DNA from: Mitosporidium daphniae
Lineage: Eukaryota; Microsporidia
Length of the DNA stretch: 31,775 nucleotides
Reading direction: 5' to 3'
Assembly: GCF_000760515.2 (NCBI RefSeq)
Contig: NW_013546256.1
Span: 1-31,775, forward strand
Each line of letters begins with the position of its first letter. Within the stretch, counting starts at the first letter, position 1. The translations under genes and the position numbers were made by a program. This document shows, in pieces, positions 9,340 through 17,896 of this stretch. The notes beneath the pieces are model-generated. The model was not told where the DNA came from. It did no database searches and saw nothing but the letters and a program-made list of their open reading frames with translations.

Positions 9340-10815
9340 TCATGCTTTGGCCTCATCTTGTGGCTGCTGCTTTATGGCAGACGTAGGGTGCGTTTCAGGG
9401 TATTTGATTAGCCGCATAATGATCTTCTCAAAGACAATCTCCGACATGAGAAGCCCAAATGAAACTATGATGCCGATGATGATGGAGCCGAGTAGAGTTC
9501 TGTAAAAGTTGGTATTTGCCCCAGAGCAGTCGGCCTTGTGCAGGCCTGCAAGGAGAGCAAAGGCTGCTCTGACAATTCGGGAACCAGGAACAAGGGGCAG
9601 CATCGCACAGTACATCGCGGCTTCGGGGATTTGCCTGACAGCTTTGCAGGTGGACCTCATAAAGATACCGAGAGAAAAAGCACTAGCAAAGTGGACAAGT
9701 TCGTCTGGAAATGCAAGAACCTCCTCAAATAAATATATCATCAAGAAGCAGAAGACCGTCGAGACAATTGCAAGAATCCATTGCGAACGCCGAGTTTGAT
9801 AAATAAGGCAACACGCGATAGCAAAAAGGCAAACCAAAATGATGCTAGTACCGAGGTCTACTTTCAGCTCTGGGGTTGTCGCGAACCTAAGGTACTGGTT
9901 GGGGTCGACTCCGGTAACCCAAATGGCTACTGAATAAGAGATGCCCATGATGATTGCAATGAAGCAGCAGCCAAACAACATGATAAACCCGGGGGCTGGG
10001 CCAGCCTTGGACAGAATATCAATCGTGGCAATAACAAGTGAAAATCCGGGAAGAATCCAAATATTGGAAGCAAGGATCACTGGCCAGAAAGAAATTGGCT
10101 GGCTGGTTCCATGTGAAAGCACGGAAAAAAATATGGCCAATAATGCACAGACAAATGAGCAAAGAACTTCGTGGAAAGGGAGAAGCATGGTTGGGAGGCT
10201 ATCTGAGAGCAGCGCAAATACACCGGCAATTGAGCCGATAAGAAGGGTAACGGCGCCATCCAAAAGCGACCCGCCAAAGAAAGCAGGAGCCATAGGGGCT
10301 GCCATAAAGCCGAAGCCAAGTAAAAGACCATATTTTCCATATGGAAGAGGCTCCTTCTCGATCGCTGTAAGACGGACAATTACATCGCCAACTAGGATCG
10401 AGTTGACATTCTTATGCATATCTTCTATAAGATCAGCCAAATTTTGCAGTGTTGAGAGCTGAAATCCCCACCTGCATTGAAGCGCAAAAGCTACATTCAA
10501 CAAAGAAACGTGTGGCAGGGAAAGCTCCTCCTCTCCTATTCCAGAGGTAGGCCATGTAAGAAGAATGCGACCAGGGAGAAAGCTCACCGTTGCCTCAAGG
10601 TCTAAAATTTTACACAGCTTATCAATGTACACCTGAGTCAAATGTGCTGTACCGCCACATTTGTACACCAAGGGAATGATCCTAAGCAGAAGTCCACGTT
10701 TTTTTGGGACCGAAAGATCTCTCAAAACGACACCATTGAGATTGGTTTGGCTTGCGAATTGCTTATCTTCTATTTCTGTGCTAATTGGTAGTGGTTCAGT
10801 AGAGTTGGAAGACAT
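9340..10815 (-). CDS. ThrE/Prm10-like (DUF1212) membrane transporter
   Basis: 491 aa, single exon. The N-terminal soluble domain (about residues 50-165) has the CGGTAHLTQVYIDKLCKIL pattern typical of the ThrE family, in which a conserved Gly and Thr precede an amphipathic helix. It is followed by about ten transmembrane helices to residue 470 and a short hydrophilic tail. Bacterial ThrE exports threonine and serine; the fungal homologue Prm10 is a pheromone-regulated membrane protein of unclear substrate. Assignment to the family is firm, substrate is not. TTTAAAT precedes the start codon at 10818-10824. Confidence 0.85.
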   Translation of the reverse strand: MSSNSTEPLPISTEIEDKQFASQTNLNGVVLRDLSVPKKRGLLLRIIPLVYKCGGTAHLTQVYIDKLCKILDLEATVSFLPGRILLTWPTSGIGEEELSLPHVSLLNVAFALQCRWGFQLSTLQNLADLIEDMHKNVNSILVGDVIVRLTAIEKEPLPYGKYGLLLGFGFMAAPMAPAFFGGSLLDGAVTLLIGSIAGVFALLSDSLPTMLLPFHEVLCSFVCALLAIFFSVLSHGTSQPISFWPVILASNIWILPGFSLVIATIDILSKAGPAPGFIMLFGCCFIAIIMGISYSVAIWVTGVDPNQYLRFATTPELKVDLGTSIILVCLFAIACCLIYQTRRSQWILAIVSTVFCFLMIYLFEEVLAFPDELVHFASAFSLGIFMRSTCKAVRQIPEAAMYCAMLPLVPGSRIVRAAFALLAGLHKADCSGANTNFYRTLLGSIIIGIIVSFGLLMSEIVFEKIIMRLIKYPETHPTSAIKQQPQDEAKA

Positions 10816-10932
10816 CCTTTAAATGGTAGTAAAAAAGAGGTTTATTCAACGACAGCCAAACTATTTATAGCTGATTGATGACAAAAGAAAATTAATTTAA
10901 TATATCATTTATGAGTAACGCTTCGTCTTATC

Positions 10933-11002
10933 ATTGGCTAAATTAGTCACTACAGCCAATCAGCATCGAGTAGATATTCTTCTTTACAGTCCATTGGCCA
11001 AT
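10933..11002. promoter_or_regulatory. cluster of four CCAAT boxes
   Basis: ATTGGCT at 10933-10939, AGCCAAT at 10954-10960, and the perfect palindrome ATTGGCCAAT at 10993-11002, which holds one CCAAT on each strand. Their position 120-190 bp upstream of the ThrE-like start codon is usual for NF-Y/HAP sites. The factor itself is not in this window. Confidence 0.45.
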
Positions 11003-11020
11003 ATGTTTAATATCCTTAAT

Positions 11021-11042
11021 TTAACCCTGACTCTAACCCTAG
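11021..11042 (+). repeat. short telomere-like interstitial stretch
   Basis: Two CTAACCC/TTAACCC-type units separated by GACTC. This resembles degenerate CCCTAA telomere repeats, but with only two imperfect copies it may be chance. Confidence 0.25.
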
Positions 11043-11200
11043 CTTGATGATTGTTATCCTCCCTCCTCCATATATAATATGGTCACACCTCCAAGGTAGA
11101 TCATGCTAGCATAATGATGCCAAAAGTATGATTGCACGGAAGGCTATGCATTTGAGCTTTGGAAACTAGTGTATCAAACAAGACATAAAAATAAACTTTA

Positions 11201-12747
11201 TTATAACAAGCCCTGCCGGTGCAAATCTTCAAAGGTTTTTCTGTTATAGACATTTCCTTCAAAGTCCTCAAACTCCTCCATCGTATCGGACTTGAAAGTT
11301 TCTACCTTTGAGGATTTTTTAATTTTCTCCCATAGTGCATATGCATCTGCAATGGCAGTGATGTCCTGGAAATGCCTGGTGTTTGGAATTCCGAGACACT
11401 TCATTCCGTAAGAATGGCGCCATTCCTAAGATAAATAGTGGATGTGAAAGCATACTTGAAAATGTTTGTCAAAAACGCGCCTGCCCATATAGATGTAGTT
11501 GCCACATATTTCACAAGAATAGGACACGCCCAATCCATGTAGCTTGTACAGCCAGTATGGAATTGGCTTTCCATCCCAACCAAGCGGCAATTTAAGTGGA
11601 TTGTATAGTTTTTCTTCCTGGGCTTTGGTTAGTTGTGCCTCAAACTTTTCAAGGTCGTGTTTAAGAGCATTTGTATCTAGCTCCTCGACATTGTCGTCAT
11701 CGCCATTGGTCATGCCATGGCGATGGCGCGAGTCCAGCTCCGAAATCGTGCTGGACTGCTTCCGTTCAATATTTCCTTTTGTAGATGACAGCTCTAATGC
11801 CAACACATTATCAAAGTAATAATGGATATGAAATTCCAATTTTGAAGTGATCTCATCGCGGTTTGGAAGCTTTTCTGTTTTATGTGCAGATAAGGCATGT
11901 GCAGCCTTTTTCATGTGCTTTGGTGAGTTTAGATGGGCCATGTAAACGGTTTCCTTCTCAAAAGATCTTGAACATACGGAGCATGAATATGCCGATGTAA
12001 ATTGAAGAGCCCCACTTTGGACCAGCTTCACAAACTCGGCATTTATTTTTGAATGCAAAAATTCGACATCCATCAGAGGCTTGGCCCTCAAAATAAAGCT
12101 TCGTAAATAGGTTGACAAATCCTCCAAATAATTTAGATAGGCAGAGGATTTTTTTGTCTCCTTTGGGATATTTTCAAAGGAAGAAATGCGATCCAAATAG
12201 GTCAGATAATCGACATTGCCGATATCTTTCAGATTAACAAATTCCAAGTGGGATGCATTTAGATCCAAAAATCGACCAAAGCCCTCATCGCCAGAAAACA
12301 TTGCCTCGATTCCTAAAAATAAGACCGAAAATGCATACCAATCTCGATGTCTTTAATGGCAAGCAACTCATCCATAAGAGGCATTGCGGGCTCGTCTGCA
12401 TGCGAACGAAGGTCCTCCTTAATTGTCCGCAGACGAGAATAGAACTCCGACATTTCGACATTGGTTTCCAATAAAGACAGCTCTTTACCCCTTTCCATAA
12501 TGTAGGGGTTAGAATCGGAGGAATCTTGCAGCCCAAAGGACTTTATAAGAAAATCGGCCGAAATTAAGGAATTGTCCAAAAGCCGCCTGATGCTGTGCTC
12601 CTGTGCCAGTTGTTCATGGATCTGACGCTTAAAAAAATAACATACCTTTTTCTGCTTTCTCATCAGCAGCTCCGAAATCAGATATTCAGTAAGATCTATC
12701 GTCTCAAGAGCCCTCCTCTGCTGCTCAAAAATGCTACACTGCATCAT
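11201..12747 (-). CDS. SF3A3: splicing factor 3A subunit 3 (SF3a60 / Prp9)
   Basis: Subunit of the SF3a complex of U2 snRNP, needed for branch-site recognition. Three exons: 12747-12339, 12312-11456, 11425-11201; introns of 26 and 30 nt; 496 aa. The N-terminal part contains EQQRRALETIDL and EFYSRLRTIKE, as in the family. Splicing the first intron yields FSGDEGFGRFLDL. A C2H2 finger (CSVCSRSF with HLNSPKH) sits in the middle. The C-terminal block PLGWDGKPIPYWLYKLHGL leads to the CEICGNYIY zinc finger, whose second His pair (HFQEWRH) is created only by removing the second intron. The protein ends GLL. So a splicing factor acting on branch sites is itself interrupted by two minimal introns. It is divergent from the E2 gene with 29 bp between start codons. 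Confidence 0.95.
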
Positions 12748-12776
12748 TTAAAATTAAAATTTACTGCAATTTTTAA
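12748..12776. promoter_or_regulatory. 29-bp bidirectional start-to-start region
   Basis: All the DNA between the divergent ATGs of SF3A3 (12747, minus) and the E2 gene (12777, plus). It is almost pure A/T and holds AAATT/TTTAA elements next to both ATGs. Any transcription start for either gene must lie here or inside the opposite gene, implying very short 5' UTRs or overlapping promoters. Confidence 0.6.
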
Positions 12777-14016
12777 ATGTTCCGTTTCGCCATCAACGGA
12801 TCGATCAAATTAAATGTGATCGTAAGCAAATGTATGCGAAATTATGCGGCCAAGGATTTCCTCCTTGCGGACATTGGGGAGGGAATTGCAGAGGTACAAA
12901 TAAGCAATTGGTATGCATATGAACTTCCTTTTCACAAACAGGCACGTTAAGGTTGGAGATAAAATATGTGAATTCGATACCATTGCCCAAGTGCAAAGCG
13001 ACAAGGCAACCACCGAAATAACGTCCCCATATAGCGGAACCATTTTAAAGGTGTATAATTCTGAGGGGGACACTGTCAAAACAGGCCAGCCTTTGCTTTC
13101 AATCGATGTCGATGAAGAGCAAACGTCCCTGGAAGACACGAACATTGATCACGATAGCCATACAAAAGATCTTCACCCGGGGAAGATAAAAAAATCGCAA
13201 ATCCTTGCCACGCCAAGAGTCAGAAATCTTGCGGAAACGCTAAAGATTGACCTGGAAAAAACCATAGGCACCGGCAATGATGGGCGCATCTTGGAAGCCG
13301 ACCTAATGGCACAAAACCTTGCTCCAAAGGTGCATCGTACGCCCATTCAAAGGGCCATGTTTAAGCAAATGCAAAAATCGCTTTCGATTCCTCATTTTTC
13401 ATACTCGGAGTTCGTGGATATGACACTGCTCTTCAAGTGCAAAGCCGAAACGGGCATATCTGTCTCTGCCTATATGCTCAAAGCATTAAGCAAGGTCGTA
13501 AAGGAAACGCCGATGCTCAACCACATTATTGTGGATGAAGATGTCCAAAAATCAAACGAAGGAAATAGCATAGGGCTTGCCATTGACACGCCACTTGGCT
13601 TGGTGGTCCCTATCATTCCGGAAATCGACACCATGACATTAGATAAGCTTTCCGTAAAATTGCACAAAGACGTCATCCCCAGGGCAAGGCGAAATCATCT
13701 CAATGTCCATGAAACCAACAGCAAAAATGCATGCATCACGCTATCCAATGTTGGCGCGGCCTTTTCAGAAAAGGGTAGCCATCAAGAAACTTTGCGCTAC
13801 GAAATGCCGGCAAACGCCATGCCCAGAATACTGCATCCGCAAGTTGACATCGTGGCGATCACGCGAGCAGTGAAGCAACAATCGACCGGAAAGATGATGG
13901 GAAGGGCTTGTTGGAGCGCCGATCACAGAATTGTAGACGGCGTTACGCTTGCCAAAGCATCTCGCAAATTTAAAGTGCTGCTTGAAAACCCCCAAATCAT
14001 TTGCAATGAATTGTAA
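12777..14016 (+). CDS. DBT: branched-chain 2-oxoacid dehydrogenase E2 (lipoamide acyltransferase)
   Basis: Core subunit of the mitochondrial complex that oxidises the 2-oxoacids of Leu, Ile and Val. Two exons, 12777-12910 and 12942-14016, 31-nt intron, 402 aa. The basic N-terminus (MFRFAINGSIKL... SKCMRNYAAK) looks like a mitochondrial presequence. The lipoyl domain starts LADIGEGIAEV and carries the lipoyl-lysine in SDKATTEITS, closer to BCKDH E2 than to pyruvate dehydrogenase E2. A peripheral subunit-binding domain follows (TPRVRNLAETLKIDL, GTGNDGRI). The catalytic domain ends with SADHRIVDG, with the active-site His and Asp. Joining the exons restores the lipoyl-domain sequence NWHVKVGDKI. 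The gene stops 14 bp before the mL44 start. Confidence 0.9.
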
Positions 14017-14030
14017 AAAAATTTAAAACC
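14017..14030 (+). promoter_or_regulatory. 14-bp intergenic gap with AAATTT element
   Basis: The whole gap between the E2 stop codon and the mL44 ATG on the same strand: an AAAAATTTAAAA element plus CC. It must combine any start signal for mL44 with the 3' end of the E2 coding region. Confidence 0.5.
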
Positions 14031-15276
14031 ATGAATTGTCGTACCCTGGTTTCGCTGTGCCACGTCAAGCCAAAATTAAGGCTTACCGTGCAGCACAAAC
14101 TGAAATGCAAGTTCTTTTCGATCCTCAAAATGGATGATCAAAATGGCGACAGAAAAATTCAAAAAGCCGCCGAATTCAAGCAAGTTTTGGAGCCGGCCCA
14201 GTTTGCCCTGCTGCATCGCATGGGCATTTATGATTCTATTGATCACTTTCTTGCAAGGTCTGCACTGGACCACATTGCCTTTATTCCTGGAAGGGCGTCG
14301 GCATCAGAGGCCGCGGATCGCTTTAATGGCCTTCTCTTCATCGGTATTGCAAGTCCCTAACTTTAGGTGCAAGTAGCGTCAAGTATTTCATCACGGAGGC
14401 ATTAAACATTACCTTTCCCAAATTGAGCGTTCCAGACACCATCAACGCCATTTCTATCATGACAGATTCGCCTATTTTGGATGCCATAATCATGAAATTC
14501 TCGCTCCATCGGGCGATTGTTTGTTTGGATCCATCGAGTGCATCTGGCGAGCCTGACGATGCCTTTGTAGCAGATGCGTCCAGAAAGTCTCTTCTTGCTC
14601 TTTTGGGTGCACTTATCGTCAGCACAAAGGTTTCACATTGGCCCCTTTATTCCGTATTTTTAGTCGTTTAACTCGATTCTTCCCTTTTTGAGATTTAACT
14701 TTCTTGCCGCGATCGATGGCACCTCCTCTTATTCGGTTATTCCATCTCCGAATGAAGCATCGGCCCCTGCAAGCACACCCACAATCATCAAAAGTAGACT
14801 GTATCCCTTGAGGGATTTCAGGTTCAATGGCCCCATCTTTTACCATTTAGATATTCGCTATTTATTTTGGCCCGAAGATTGGGCTACGACAAGCCTGTAT
14901 ATAGGTAAGCGTTTGTGTTGTGCTCACCTTAAAAGATTGGAAGGAGAAACTGGAAGGCAGAGCAACGAGCCTCTTTACATTGTTGGTGTCTATTGCGGAC
15001 CCGTCAAATTAGGAGAAGGTACTGTTGTAGGTCTTATTTTTAGCCTTCGGTAGCTCGATTACACTTGCAGAGACTCGGGTATGATCGGTAATATTCTCAT
15101 GATGATAGGCGGCCAGAGATGCTCTTGAGCGATATTATTTGGAAGAGGAGAAAAACATATCCATTTTGCCATCAGAGGCGGGGACATGCAATGGGGCCCA
15201 TTCCCTATTCAAGCCCTTCAATCTTTATGATGCATTCGCCGCTGCCACGCATCCCCCAAACGCTAAAATCAATTAA
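14031..15276 (+). CDS. MRPL3: mitochondrial large-subunit ribosomal protein mL44 (RNase III-like)
   Basis: Five exons: 14031-14343, 14367-14629, 14664-15018, 15044-15078, 15109-15276; introns of 23, 34, 25 and 30 nt; 377 aa. The N-terminus is basic and consistent with mitochondrial import. An RNase III-like domain spans about residues 45-195 (ALLHRMGIYDSID, GASSVKYFITEALN after the first junction) but lacks the acidic catalytic signature, as in mL44. A C-terminal double-stranded-RNA-binding domain reads ETGRQSNEPLYIVGVY, KLGEAFGSSITLAETR, AARDALERYYL; its continuity needs both the 25-nt and 30-nt introns to be removed, which strongly supports them. The 23-nt intron (14344-14366) is the smallest confident one in the window and contains CTAAC close to its 3' end. 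The region around residues 225-265 is poorly conserved and less certain. Confidence 0.88.
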
Positions 15277-15439
15277 ACTTTCCAACTTATCCCTTCCATG
15301 CCGGGCTTCCTCTCATTGTGCTCGTGTAAAGGTCGATGTGGCGCGGTGGGTGGGATGGCCGTAGGCAACGTAGCGTTGCTTTATCAATTTTTGAAATACA
15401 ATGTTTACAAACAGCCGCAGATTTACCTTGTATTTTAAA

Positions 15440-16335
15440 ATGAGAAAGCATCTGGAAAATATTGCTTCGCTTCTGCTGACCATATTGGTCAGTGGTGCTG
15501 TTGTTTATATTTTTTTGGTAGACTTTTGCTGTATGTAAATGGGGGCTGATCTTTATTTTAGTAATCAGTTTGATTATCAATCGGAATAATGTGGCTCTTG
15601 GCATAGTGCTTCTTTGCGTGGGGATCCCTCTGTTTGCGCTCTCGCTTTGGTCGTATATTCAAACCGCACGGACAGATCCCGGGTATCCCCCAACTACATA
15701 CTTATCTATGGTGGCTGGGGAGAACACCGAAAATTTACAACTCGATTCATTTAAGTTTCCCTTCCACGGATATTGCGAGATTTGCTCGTTTCCAAAGGTC
15801 CTTCGGTGCAGGCATTGTCGGAAATGCGGCAAATGCCGCCTGAAAATGGATCACCATTGTCCATGGGTGATGAATTGCATTGGCTTTTATAATCAGAAAT
15901 ATTTTTTTCTCTTCGTTGCATACAGCTTTGCCTTGCTATTGCTAGTATCACTTTCCCTCTTGATTATTTCAGGAGTACAGTTGAGCAAAGGGACCGTTTC
16001 CGCCATCATCATCATTCGCGTTGTTGTTGGCGGAATTTTTGGAATTCTTTCTCTTTTGCTTGCGACTCTTTTATTTCTGCATATTTATTTGATTACCATA
16101 AATCGGACAACGGTCGAAGCAATGCAATCTGGCTCGCTTCCCTGTATATTTGGTAAGAATATCAACGAGCTTCCACCTCCGTACCCGTGTGAGATCTTCT
16201 CATTGAGTCCTGAAAGGAATTGGGCCCAGGTATGCCATCCCTGCTTTTTGATATAATTTTCAGGTTTTCGGTGACCATCCCTTAAAATGGGGATTTCCAA
16301 TAGCTTCCACGTACGCGTTTGCTTATTTACACTAG
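15440..16335 (+). CDS. DHHC palmitoyltransferase
   Basis: S-acylates membrane-associated proteins. Three exons: 15440-15487, 15522-16229, 16264-16335; both introns 34 nt; 275 aa. Four transmembrane segments flank the cytosolic Cys-rich domain, which reads CEICSFPKVLRCRHCRKC then CRLKMDHHCPWVMNCIG with the catalytic DHHC Cys. The TTVEAM stretch after the fourth segment matches the conserved TTxE motif. Removing the second intron produces NWAQVFGDHPLKWGFPI, matching the family's conserved post-TTxE NxxQVFG block. The first intron starts GTCAGT, a weaker site, but the alternative phase does not connect. CNBP-like zinc-knuckle gene lies convergent 168 bp away. Confidence 0.9.
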
Positions 16336-16503
16336 TGTTGGGTATGGGATGAGTTTTCCACTCAATTCAGAACCCCCGATAGTGTAGAGCTGCTATGTAC
16401 ATACGGACGGTGTCCAATAATTTCCAGTAAACACAAACACATTGCTCTTCCGCTCCTCAAATTCATTAAGACACTTTAGGGTTAAAATTCTTTATTTCCC
16501 GCG

Positions 16504-16902
16504 TTATGAAACTGGACAATCACGAGAAATATGGCCTGGCTGCTGGCATTTATAGCAGAGAGAACTGGCCTTATCAAGAGAACAGTCTCGGGCAAAATGT
16601 CCTTTTGTAGAGCATCTGTAGCACGTGATCGAGGAGGAAGGCCCTGAAGCGCCTTTTTCAGCGTTTGGACATTCGCGTGAAATATGACCAGGCTGTTGGC
16701 ATTGATAGCAAATGTTGGAGTTTGGTGTTGGGCAGTCCCTCGAGATATGGCCTTGCTGGCCGCACGAGTAGCATGACTTGACTTGTGGTGGGGATACACA
16801 ATCGACAACCTTATGCCCAAACCCATGGCAGTTGTAGCACTTCAAAGGACCACGATGGCGATACGATGATGACGTGGTCGAAGTGCTCTCTTCCTCAGGC
16901 AT
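16504..16902 (-). CDS. CCHC zinc-knuckle nucleic-acid-binding protein (CNBP/Gis2/Byr3-like)
   Basis: 132 aa, single exon. Five CX2CX4HX4C knuckles: CYNCHGFGHKVVDC, CYSCGQQGHISRDC, CYQCQQPGHISREC, CYRCSTKGHFARDC and CYKCQQPGHISRDC. An N-terminal Ser/Thr-rich tail and an RHR patch precede the first. CNBP has seven knuckles plus an RGG box, Gis2 seven; this version has five and no RGG. The family binds single-stranded G-rich nucleic acid and mRNAs and promotes translation. The start at 16902 is preceded by an AAATTAAATT element. It is divergent from the superoxide dismutase gene with 85 bp between starts. Confidence 0.9.
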   Translation of the reverse strand: MPEEESTSTTSSSYRHRGPLKCYNCHGFGHKVVDCVSPPQVKSCYSCGQQGHISRDCPTPNSNICYQCQQPGHISRECPNAEKGASGPSSSITCYRCSTKGHFARDCSLDKASSLCYKCQQPGHISRDCPVS

Positions 16903-16904
16903 TG

Positions 16905-16945
16905 AAATTAAATTAAAAATAGCAAGTTGCGGTTGTAATTTAAAC
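16905..16945. promoter_or_regulatory. divergent AT elements between zinc-knuckle and SOD genes
   Basis: AAATTAAATTAAAAAT at 16905-16920 abuts the zinc-knuckle start; TAATTTAAAC at 16936-16945 lies about 43 bp before the SOD start, further away than in most genes here. Confidence 0.4.
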
Positions 16946-16987
16946 TAAAGTTTGCGGGTTGAAGTTTTAACTTCTGCCGCAATTAGC

Positions 16988-17797
16988 ATGTCACACTCCC
17001 TGCCTCAACTCCCCTATCAATATGATGCGCTGGAGCCCTACATCGACAATAAGACCATGTTTGTGCACCACACGGCGCATCATCAAGCATATGTCTCCAA
17101 ACTTAACGATGCCCTCGAGGTAACCCATATGCTTGCTATCGGTCTTTTTAGAAAGAAAAGATAGCCAATATCGATGTGCAGTCCATCTTCCAGTCAATCA
17201 AACAGCAGCCTGCGGTTATTCGCAATAATGGCGGCGGCCATTACAACCATTCTCTGTTCTGGAGATGGATGGCCCCAATTGGAGCGTCAAATACGGCGCC
17301 ATTTGGCAAGTTGAAGGAGGCAATTGACTCCGAGTTCGGATCTCTGGATGCAATGAAAACCGACTTTACAAATGCTGCTCTCACACGTTTTGGCTCTGGA
17401 TGGGCCTGGCTTGGTGTGCGCCCCGATGGCACTCTAGCAATCTCGTCGACACCCAACCAAGGTAAGTCTTGCTGGTTACGCTGTCAGCTCACGGCTCTGA
17501 TATGATTTTGTATCACATGCATGCCCATCTCTTGCTGTTCTATTTTGTGACAATATAATAAGCTCACGTGTTGCAGATAACCCGTTAATGAAGGGCGTTG
17601 TGGAAACGGAGATGATTCCGATTCTTGGTTTGGACGTCTGGGAACATGCATACTATCTCAAATACCAAAGCAAGAGAAATGAATACATCCAGCAATGGTG
17701 GAATGTCGTCAATTGGGATGAGGTTGTTGAGGGGTATAACACGTTTGCCAGCCATGGCAAGCCTGTCCCCATACTCAAGCCCACTAGCGCTATATAG
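16988..17797 (+). CDS. SOD2: Mn superoxide dismutase, SodA-like, without presequence
   Basis: Converts superoxide to oxygen and hydrogen peroxide. Three exons: 16988-17119, 17152-17461, 17577-17797; introns of 32 and 115 nt; 220 aa from ATG 16988 (the only upstream in-frame start codons are non-ATG). Metal ligands are visible: His27 in [11 protein letters not shown], the His of [11 protein letters not shown], and Asp and His of [13 protein letters not shown]. The Gln in TPNQDNPLM favours the Mn type. The protein begins directly with the SOD fold ([14 protein letters not shown]), so there is no mitochondrial presequence; it resembles bacterial SodA and may be cytosolic. The second intron is one of only three long introns here. 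Confidence 0.93.
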
Positions 17798-17818
17798 AAT
17801 GATTCCCGCGACAATAAA

Positions 17819-17881
17819 TGGATTTGGAATGCCGTAAACTGGATTTGGAGCGCCGTAAAATGGAGTTGGAGTGCCGTAAAA
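17819..17881 (+). repeat. three tandem copies of a 21-bp minisatellite
   Basis: Copies at 17819-17839, 17840-17860 and 17861-17881, each built on TGGA-TTGGA-GCCGTAAA with one to four differences between copies. They occupy most of the 99-bp gap between the SOD stop and TAF6 start and end directly in the TAF6 AT element. Minus-strand translation would give a YG-P-P heptapeptide repeat, but no supported gene uses it. Confidence 0.85.
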
Positions 17882-17894
17882 ATTAAATTTAATT
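17878..17894 (+). promoter_or_regulatory. AAATTAAATTTAATT element at TAF6 start
   Basis: Near-palindromic AT element ending two bases before the TAF6 ATG; a very similar block precedes the eL27 start. Confidence 0.45.
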
Positions 17895-17896
17895 CC

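Larger units (their letters stand above)
10816..11200. other. 385-bp gene-free spacer upstream of the ThrE-like gene
   Basis: Lies between the start of the ThrE-like gene and the stop of SF3A3, both on the minus strand, so it serves as promoter of the former and 3' flank region of the latter side. It holds a CCAAT-box cluster, a telomere-like stretch, and a TATA-like CCATATATAATATGG at 11068-11082. I saw no tRNA, no supported small ORF and no transposon remnant. Confidence 0.6.

Noticed and set aside
9941-10462. plus-strand ORF of 173 codons
   Set aside because: Antisense to the ThrE-like gene, whose transmembrane pattern and family motif are clear; the shadow has no domain.
14905-14935. 31-nt GTAAGC..AAAAG intron candidate inside mL44
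   Set aside because: Splice sites look good, but removal shifts the frame and destroys the conserved ETGRQSNEPLYIVGVY block; unspliced reading is continuous with the RNA-binding domain.
17462-17576. intron-encoded snoRNA in the three long introns
   Set aside because: I looked for C/D box pairs (TGATGA with CTGA) and H/ACA signals and found no convincing set.
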